A stretch of 64,000 nt of DNA from Emergomyces orientalis. Lineage: Eukaryota > Ascomycota > Eurotiomycetes > Onygenales > Ajellomycetaceae. Position 1 is the first letter of the stretch. Every line of letters begins with the position of its first letter. Below the pieces are notes generated by a model that saw only the letters and a program-made list of their open reading frames with translations, searched no databases and was not told the DNA's origin. The stretch spans positions 434,001-498,000 of the forward strand of contig MOWL01000049.1 in NCBI GenBank assembly GCA_002110485.1, given 5' to 3'. Below are positions 56,912-64,000 of the stretch, piece after piece. Made by a program: the position numbers and the translations under genes.

Positions 56912-57823
56912 ATGTTGGAACTAAGTTCATCAATAACTGTTCCTGGCCAAGGAGTTCTTTTTACTTTAGCGAACCTCCATGAAGGAAAAAGTTACATTAA
57001 GAGAGATGGAATGTTATTCGAATACTCGCAACCGCTCACCCGGCCGGTGAACCCTGATGATCTACCTACTGACGGCGAAGTAATCACAGTGCTGGCCAAG
57101 CAGATGGGAAGAGTCCTTCTTATGAAAGACTACTCCTACATCTCTAAGACTGGCCGATCTGTAAGACCTTCTGAGGCGGAAGCAATGAGGCTGGTAGAGA
57201 AACATACACTTGTTCCTGTACCAAACGTTATCTATGCTCTGTTCAATGACACCAATGGTGACATTGGAATGACGATTATTCCAGGTTCCTCACTTGACAA
57301 ACACTGGGAGAGCTTGGATGATAAGACAAAACAATCACTCTGTCGTCGAACTTGGGATTTGATCTCCATGATACGACAGATTCCGCAGAAACCAGAGCTA
57401 AAACATCTTTTTCAATGCGCCGCCGACGGTTCACCAACATTAGATCCACTGATTCAAGATATTCAACAACCCCCAACGCCTCTCAAGACCGATTCACAAT
57501 TGCGATCTCGCATCTACGAGCGATATATTCGCTATGGCGGTAGCCGTTACAGAGATCAGTTGCTTGATATGCTTCCACACTCCAGCTCCTCGGTTTTCAC
57601 CCACGCCGACATTGCCCCGCGAAATATCATGGTGGATGAAAATTACCAAATTGCCGGGCTGCTCGACTGGGAATATTCCGGGTGGTATCCTGACTATTGG
57701 GAATATGCACAAATCATGAGGCCTGCCTGTCAAACGGGTGATTGGCAGTCATGGATGAATGCTACCGCACCGCAGAAATGGGATATCAGCGGCATTGCTG
57801 CTGCTCGACGGATTTTGTTTTAA
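56912..57823 (+). CDS. Aminoglycoside phosphotransferase (APH)-family kinase-like protein
   Basis: 303 codons from ATG 56912, uninterrupted. The C-terminal lobe has the APH catalytic block FTHADIAPRN (His 231, Asp 233, Asn about 238) followed by IAGLLDWEYSGWYPDYWEY, whose Asp-Trp-Glu is the metal-binding DxD/DWE site. N-lobe signs are VLLMKDYSYI and SEAEAMRLVEKH. In fungi this family is large, with unknown substrates (small hydroxylated molecules or proteins), and is not evidence of antibiotic resistance. Length is close to the 280-320 residues typical. The upstream 150 bases are open in other frames, so an additional 5' exon is possible. No in-frame damage. Confidence 0.85.
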   Translation: MLELSSSITVPGQGVLFTLANLHEGKSYIKRDGMLFEYSQPLTRPVNPDDLPTDGEVITVLAKQMGRVLLMKDYSYISKTGRSVRPSEAEAMRLVEKHTLVPVPNVIYALFNDTNGDIGMTIIPGSSLDKHWESLDDKTKQSLCRRTWDLISMIRQIPQKPELKHLFQCAADGSPTLDPLIQDIQQPPTPLKTDSQLRSRIYERYIRYGGSRYRDQLLDMLPHSSSSVFTHADIAPRNIMVDENYQIAGLLDWEYSGWYPDYWEYAQIMRPACQTGDWQSWMNATAPQKWDISGIAAARRILF

Positions 57824-58385
57824 TTTGTTTACTCTGCAGGGATATCCCTTGTTCTGTGTTTTTGTGTGATTTTGGCTGTGTGCAATTTATAGTTTCTGGT
57901 TTTGCTACTTTAAATTTCTGTTTTTGTACTCTTGGGACTTCCTTGCCTGAGTTGTTGTGGCGTTGCTCATGATCCGTTTTGAATCTGTCGTGTGTTTGTA
58001 GAATACTCTACTTACGGTTTTCGAATATCTACGCAGGAAGACAGGGAAACTTAGTAATTTATTCATTCGCACAAAAAGAGCATCAACTGAAAAAGACTAG
58101 CACCTGCTGAGGTGTTGCCCAAGCATGTGTCGAAGCAGCAAGGCACGGTCACATGATAAAACAAGAAGAATAATTGAGGGTGAAACTTTTGGTCGGTCCA
58201 GATACTGCTAGAATATCAACAGCACCTTCTCCGAATTTTGTTGCCTCTCATGCTGTCATTAGGCTCACTCTCTTTCCTGGCCGCTCGCGCTTGCAGAAAC
58301 AGGGCATATTTAAATCTCGCGACGCGGAACCTCTCCAACTGCAAACCGGCTTTAGTACCAAATACCACCCTTCATCGCAGAATAA
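57824..58385. other. Intergenic, no gene seen
   Basis: T-rich 3' flank of the APH gene, then presumably the upstream region of the kinase-like gene. No supported frame. Confidence 0.35.
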
Positions 58386-59059
58386 ACACAATGTCAACTG
58401 CCCTGGATCGAACGAGTGCTTCAGGAAGAGACATCTCCCCCACGGCGGGTTTGCCTTGCTACGTGAGTTGGCACTGATTACCCCTTCTCGAGGTTACGTA
58501 CTCACGACTCCCTCAGCACTGGCGACCGAAAGTTCGTATTGAAGTATATTCACACAGTTAATTTCGGGGACCTTCAAGAGACAAATAATAGGCTACGCGG
58601 CGGTGCTAATCATGTCCGTCTCGTCCAAGACACCATACCGGAGAAGTCAATGTTCGTTTTCGAGTACTACGCGGATCATCTCTTAAATCTTACTCAGAAG
58701 GACTTGCCCCTCAAAGTGAAAAAGGAGATCCTCAAGTGTGCTCTTCGTGGAATCGCAGAACTCCATGATCATAATATTGTCCATACGGGTAGGTTACACC
58801 TTTCGCGGAGCGGAGAGTGGTGACTTATTCTGGGTAGATATCAAGCCGGACAATGTTTTTATCGACTGGAAAGGTGATGACCGGGATGGAATTGTTATTG
58901 ATCGAGTCAAACTTGGGGATCTGGAAGATGCCGCGCATATCCCTCCTGGGTCACATATGATTGGAAAACAGGTGGGGAACTGGATGTGGAGGAATCCCGA
59001 AGCCCACGCCAAAGGACCAGTGAATAAGCCATCTGATATTTTCTCTTTTGCTCTTGTCG
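58386..59059 (+). pseudogene. Degenerate protein-kinase-like gene, probably broken
   Basis: Coding sense (PWIERVLQEETS, RKFVLKYIHTVNF, FVFEYYADHLLNL, RGIAELHDHNIVHTDIKPDN, VKLGDLEDAAHIPPG, NWMWRNPEAHAKG, KPSDIFSFALV) matches the fungal kinase-like family, with HTDIKPDN in place of HRD and LGDLED in place of DFG. Two introns fit: 58463-58516 (GTGAGT...CTCAG) and 58789-58837 (GTAGGT...GGGTAG). The N-terminal exon lacks an ATG in frame (TAA at 58383), and after a donor at 59060 the following sequence has stops. Start and end are therefore missing, and a pseudogene is likely. Confidence 0.6.
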
Positions 59060-59718
59060 TAAGTTTGTCGTAAATCTCCACGCCTATAAACTCTTGGATT
59101 CTCACTTATTATAATGGAACGTAGCCCGTGTGATATGTTGGAGTGATACGAATACATGCTAAGATAGAGATGTGGTGAGCATAATGGATTTTGCAATAGT
59201 CGCCAATTAATTATGCGCCTCCTTCCATGCACCTGGCTGCGCATTGTCATTCCCTTTTCTTTTGTAAGCATAAATATGCACACTGCATTGGAGGGCTAAT
59301 CACATCCGCATCTGTGATCTTGTTTATCGATCCAACCTTTAAGACCGGCCCCGATCAGATTTTAGGCTGCCCTGAGAGAACGATCATCTCTCCATAACCT
59401 TCGGGAGACACCAGAGAGCAGCGCCCTTCCAATTTAAGAACCCAACGTTTAAATCCCTAAATACTTGTTACTCGTTTTCCTCTTATATGAAAGCTCCTGA
59501 AAATCACCAGCTCATAAATGTCACCAAGCAACTTGTCTATCCGATCGCGAAGCTCAGGGTCGGTGTAATGAAAAAGACCTTTATATTTTCGTGGGTTCGG
59601 ATTTTGCTGTATCCAACCATTCTAAAAATCCTCGTCAGCGATTTTCGTCAGTACTTGGGAGTGGTGTCGACGTGGTTGATAAATAGCACGTGTCTTTCTT
59701 TTTGCTTCAACCATCTGA

Positions 59719-60036
59719 TTAGCATGGAAATGGTCTTTCCTCTGGAGCCCCGGCCATGTCTGGGGTGACATAGGTACCAGTGTACACATATTGACAAAAC
59801 CCAATAAATGTGTTTTCATCCACATCTTCAAGGACAGCGACTCGAGAATTGGACTCTACCATTTGACCGTTATTGATCAACGCACTGATAGGCTCTGAAA
59901 TGTTTTGCACAACACCAGCATGGATTGTCAGGCAGGAACGGTCCTTGCCAACAAGAAAGTTGAAATGCGGCGAGCGAATGATGCTGGGATTGTCAGCTAA
60001 AGTTCGAGAAAGGGATGAACAGTCGCACGTAGTCAT
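59719..60036 (-). CDS. BTB/POZ-domain protein, short (possibly truncated)
   Basis: 105 codons from ATG 60036. Residues about 22-90 form a fungal BTB domain: FNFLVGKDRSCLTIHAGVV, ISEPISALINNGQMVESNSR, AVLEDVDENTFIGFCQYVYT. BTB domains mediate dimerisation and act as adaptors for CUL3 ligases. The frame ends at a TAA after GAPEERPFPC, whereas fungal homologues are usually over 200 residues, so the C terminus is missing by mutation or lies beyond an unrecognised intron. Confidence 0.65.
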   Translation of the reverse strand: MTTCDCSSLSRTLADNPSIIRSPHFNFLVGKDRSCLTIHAGVVQNISEPISALINNGQMVESNSRVAVLEDVDENTFIGFCQYVYTGTYVTPDMAGAPEERPFPC

Positions 60037-60369
60037 ACCTCTTGTAGTCAGCCATGTTCCTACCGTGGATCCGAGTCGTTACGGACGTCGAAGAAGACCT
60101 TGAGAATAGCTCTGGGCTCAAAGGATCAGCTTCAGAACAATATCCTATCTTCAAGAAGACCTTCTCTCGGAACCACGCGGCACCTTTTTCTCCACCACGG
60201 CATGCAAAGCGGATCTTAAGCAGAACGGCAAGTCGACCTCCTTTTGTGAGAGCTAGAGTCGCGAGCCTCTCGCACAACAAACACAACTGGAACAACGTCT
60301 CGGTGAGCTCAACGTGTTGCCAAGAATGGCCTGATATTCAAAGCAATGGCCAAATTAGATAAACCTCTC

Positions 60370-60942
60370 GTCAAATGCGCCATGGACATTCCATCAAGGT
60401 AGATGCCCAGTCTTGTCCAAGACCCAAGCGATCATGCGCGGCTTTGTTTCTCCGGCTGGTGCTGACGGGGTATAGATTTACTGGGGCCAAGGGATGCCAC
60501 GAGGCTTCCTAAACAGGACTTCATGTAACACCCAAGTCCCGATTAGGGATAGTTCCTTGGCACTGAATATCACCACATACTTGCGGCCCACACCCACCAT
60601 CTTCAAGAGTGGGCGTGGGTCGGGAGTAAACCCGTTCATAAACCCTTTGTTCCCAACTTGCACTTGTTGAAGCTAGGTCCCATAAAACTGCATAATATGG
60701 GTGTAGATGAAGTCAGACCATTGACCAATGCTGTTGATCTGCCTCCAACTCGTGTTGGCTGTTTTGTTCGTTTCTTCAGAGGGGTGCAACAATTGGATTG
60801 GCCAGAAGTGTCTGAGTGTTGGCCATGATCGCTTCTGCTCCTTCAGAATAATGACTGTTGAAGGTGAAGTGTCTACTCTGTATGTCAGTGGAATATCACA
60901 GGGCGTCATGGAGAGGAAGGACTTATTACTGGAACGCCACAA
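60370..60942 (-). pseudogene. Unidentified conserved-looking ORF relic
   Basis: Minus frame open 60942-60673 and again 60663-60478 in the same phase, separated by one TAG near 60674. The second half (GKYVVIFSAKELSLIGTWVL, FRKPRGIPWPQ) looks protein-coding, but I do not recognise the family. More stops follow toward 60370. Confidence 0.35.
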
Positions 60943-61877
60943 GACTCACAAAAGTTATATGATCCTATTATCAGGGCGTATGAGGATACGATAGCTCTGA
61001 TTGAAACCGAATAGGTTTAATGGTTGCTCTGTTCTAGCGAATAAGTTGCATTTTTGTTAGCCCAGCTTACTAAATCCCCTACATAATCTATTTTAAAAAT
61101 GAAATATAGACCCAGCAAATATTCTATGTTTAGTGGAGGAGTGGCGGGAACATTGCTATATTACACCTGCTGCCAATTAAGTTTGAACACTAAATATCTT
61201 AAGGTGGCCGGAGTCAAAGGCATTGTTGGTTTCTAGAAGCTTTTTAACACACATTTTGAGAAAATGCCGGCACCATAGTGAACTCCCACCGAGAAGTAGC
61301 CATATGACCTTTACCCATGAGCATCACAAGGGAGTATTTCGTTTCGATTGGCAGATATACAGTACATGGCCGGGTAACAACCATAGGGGGGCTGTCTAAT
61401 TATCGGATTCACCTTCCTTCCATTCATTGTACTCATTCTTCCTGAACGGTTAGCATAAAGCCCACTGCATATGGAAATAATGCTTACCGGCACTTCAATG
61501 TTCCGCGCTGCATCCCGATCTCGCAGAGGCCCGTGGATCGGCAGCATCATATCGTTCTTTACTCCCCTTTTCTATCGCCTTGAGTATCGTGGACATTCGC
61601 TCAAGTATTTCAATCATTTTGAGCGCCTGGTTGTGGATCTCCATGATTTCGTCGCGCCGAGACGTATTTTTGCCGCCCTTGATGTCCGAGGTGGTTGATA
61701 GACATTTGGGCTGGAATGTGATAGGCGATGTCAAAGGAGCTCGTGGGCCGGAATCAAATATGCCAAGCAAGCAAAGATCAAACAAAGAGATCCAAAGCAA
61801 ATGAGCAGACAGTCAAGACGGGCAAAATACAGAACAAGAACTGAAATTGATAATGGCATGTTACACAGACAAATATT
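60943..61877. other. Gap with weak minus-strand frames
   Basis: Minus frames at 61495-61800 and 61311-61550 overlap in different phases; the first has a helix-like segment (MEIHNQALKMIEILERMSTI). They may belong to a spliced gene but I cannot show it. Confidence 0.3.
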
Positions 61878-63069
61878 CTAACTAATTGATTTTGATTTTA
61901 CAATCTTGCGTCCACCGTCCCTGCGCGATCCCCTTTTCTGCTTGAAACGCATGCGGCCCGCCAGAGTAGTCGGTGAAGGCCGCTCGACCTTCCACTCTGC
62001 ATGGAATTTTTTGACCAGCTCCTCACAGCCCGGGATCAGATCGCTCTGCGGTTGCCAAGTAGGCCACCATGCAACGCGGTACTCCAGGAGCGGCTTGCCC
62101 TCCCGCATACGGATCCGAGAATCTAGTATCCTTTTGACCAGCCACTCCTGTGTCGCACCGGCGTGACCAACCGAGATTTGAGGCCGACCCCCTTGATGTG
62201 GAGAGACGTCGTCGTGGGGTGCGTCGGCGGAAGTGCCCCCTTCATCCACGGTAAGAAGGGGAGGGGTTTCTGCATGTAGAAGATCAGCGGGAGAACGCGG
62301 GACGGTAAATTGAAGCTAGCGGGAAGTTGACCTGGAACTTCTCGGGGAGTCAACGAGGCTCCACCATCATCCACCATCCTGTCCAGTTCGTCACTTTGAT
62401 CGATGGGCGCCTGACATGCAGGCAGCGGTGGCGGGGAAGTCTGTCCACCTGCAGACTCGCTTGTGGGTTCACCACCGTGGCCTATCTCCGTCGAACCATC
62501 TACCACAATGGGGCCATCTGAAATAGGGCCGAGGTTAGCGGATCGAAACGATGTATCGTGAGCGAGTCAAGAGACGGACCTCTACTTCCACCCGACCGGC
62601 ATATGTGAAGGCCGGCTTCAGTGGCACTTTCCACAGCCGTATCCGCCTCGACAGGCATACCAAAGCGGTCGCTGGCAAAACCGCTCGTCGACCTGGAGGG
62701 GATGGTGGGGCGCTCGTCGGCATTCCTGCGGTTCCCGCCGAGTGGTTTTCTCCCGTCGTCCGACGAGATCTCCTCCAAAATCCTGTCAAAGTCATTTTCT
62801 GGAGTTTCGGGTGGCTGGGGCCGTTGGGCTGCAGGGAGAGAAGAGATGGGAGAGGTAACAGAGGGGAGCAAGCGAGGAGACAAAGGGTATTTGAGCTGCT
62901 GCGAGGGACATAATAGGGGAGTGAAAGTGTCGCTGGTGCGATTGGGTCTACGTGCTGGGGATTTAGAGAATGTGGAGAGTGTGGGGAGTTCCAGGCTGTG
63001 CAACTGAGTTGCACTCGTGGGATTTGGAGGTTGATAGAATTGGATGTTGTCCATGATGACTGCGGCCAT
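61878..63069 (-). CDS. Chromodomain protein, three exons
   Basis: Minus strand, 355 residues. Exon 1 63069-62580, intron 1 62579-62518 (GTCCGT...CTAAC...TTTCAG; a donor at 62585 also keeps frame), exon 2 62517-62332, intron 2 62331-62270 (GTCAAC...CTGAT...TGCAG, 62 nt), exon 3 62269-61878. Frames join exactly. The C-terminal chromodomain reads QEWLVKRILDSRIRMREGKP, EYRVAWWPTWQPQSDLIPGC and ELVKKFHAEW, with a basic tail; W residues that form the methyl-lysine cage are present. The N-terminal half is Ser/Pro-rich (KPLGGNRRNADERPTIP). It likely binds methylated histone tails in the nucleus. No integrase or LTR is next to it. A TATA box stands upstream. The gene is GC-rich and undamaged. Confidence 0.7.
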
Positions 63070-63152
63070 GGCTTTGCTCTCTGATTTTGGGTTTCAGAGA
63101 CGCCTTGATTCTCGTTCTGCGATGGGTGCTTTTGGGAGGGGAAAATCCAGCA

Positions 63153-63160
63153 CTTTTATA
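63153..63160 (-). promoter_or_regulatory. TATA box upstream of the chromodomain gene
   Basis: TATAAAAG on the minus strand, about 84 nt upstream of ATG 63069. Confidence 0.5.
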
Positions 63161-64000
63161 GACAAACTGGAAAAGCTCCTCCGTCGGCGGAGTGTCCAGA
63201 GTTCAGGAAAGCCTCATTGAAAGACCCTAGCATCTTCGGAAAACGCCTCGCCTTCTCTTAACACCGGGAACCAGCTGCAAAACGGTGATCGATCGCCATG
63301 CAACACACGAATGTAACGTTCGAGCCAGGGTTCCTCCGGACCACACTCTTGATCAGGCCTTGAGATAAGGATCATCGAAAGTTCACCGTCGACCACACAC
63401 CCGGAAACGAGCCAGACAAGCCTGCGTAATCCAAGAGAATGAACGCAAATTGGCCATGGGGGGGAAGGATCGTCGACGAATGAAGTACGGAATATCAGGC
63501 ACAATGCGCTGGGCGCCGACGCCGTTGGATCATGCAGGAGGCCCCGTCTCACCGTCGCACCGTCGCACGATCACTGCGCCCCCGACTCCCCGGCCCCTCA
63601 GCTGCAAACAGCTCAGCGTCAAATCTGCCGACGTCCCTCGCCAATCAACAGAGTCGTGGGCCTGGGCGTGGCACACAATGCGAGGACGGAATACCGTGCT
63701 TGAGTACAAGAATTCCAGGGCCAACACTTCAGTGCAGCCAATACAATCATCGATGCCAGCCGGAGGCTCAGCGAAGGCGGCATTTTGCGTCCACACCCTC
63801 CCACGCGACCTAGTAGCATCTTATCATGTTCCTCGTAATCTCGCTACTTCGTAAGGGAGGGGAAGGGGGGATCCTCGGGTCCACGTAATCTCAGGTTTCG
63901 CCGGCATGAGGGATTTTTGCCATTGGTCAATGGCATAACGCGCATGCACCGAATCGTAGTCCAAACGGAAAGAGGAGGAGAAGAGGGAAGGAAATGTGAA
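63161..64000. other. Right edge, overlapping frames only
   Basis: GC-rich with open frames on both strands at 63214-63854 that overlap one another. No motif favours either strand. Confidence 0.3.

Noticed and set aside
63214..63854. Overlapping open frames on both strands at the right edge
   Set aside because: GC-rich sequence keeps many frames open and nothing favours one.

Overview
The window looks like a degraded accessory region of a filamentous ascomycete, probably a Eurotiomycete. Short introns with GT...AG ends, fungal gene families (HNH, beta-carbonic anhydrase, APH, degenerate kinases, DUF7924-like, chromodomain) and heavily transition-mutated retrotransposons support this. I do not name a species.

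Layout. (1) 0-6.5 kb: host genes, namely an HNH-domain protein, a beta-carbonic anhydrase, an uncharacterised two-exon gene and a Maf-like pseudogene. (2) 7.1-18.7 kb: nested retroelements. A relic of chromovirus family E contains an LTR of chromovirus family D, and that LTR contains copy A of a 10.7-kb Ty3/gypsy element. (3) 19.3-30.5 kb: a Tad-like LINE relic on the plus strand, split by a complete family D chromovirus (TSD ACCAG) and a solo family E LTR (TSD TTCTC). (4) 30.7-41.4 kb: copy B of the 10.7-kb element, with long open gag-pro and pol frames, inserted in a minus-strand kinase-like pseudogene. (5) 42.3-54 kb: sparse relics and a DUF7924-like pseudogene split by a complete family E chromovirus (TSD CTTGA). 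(6) 54-64 kb: single-copy-looking genes and pseudogenes (DUF6914-like, APH, kinase-like, BTB, and a three-exon chromodomain gene).

Main biology. The 10.7-kb elements A and B have 348-bp LTRs, CTAG target duplications and a tRNA-type primer site. A TTTAAAC -1 frameshift heptamer sits directly before the gag-pro stop codon, in register with pol. Downstream of pol lies a third frame of about 876 codons whose C-terminal half has the residue layout of a phytanoyl-CoA-dioxygenase-like 2OG-Fe(II) oxygenase. The two chromovirus families share a different -1 frameshift signal: GGGAAAA followed by a hairpin with compensatory changes between families. Family E also shows a self-priming signature.

Mutation pattern. 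Copy A differs from copy B almost only by C-to-T/G-to-A transitions, mostly at CpG and CpC and seldom at CpA, so the nonsense codons are mostly TGA. This is a RIP-like process with an unusual context. Yet A and B appear identical over about 2.09 kb that covers the oxygenase region, damage included, which suggests gene conversion or an assembly collapse.
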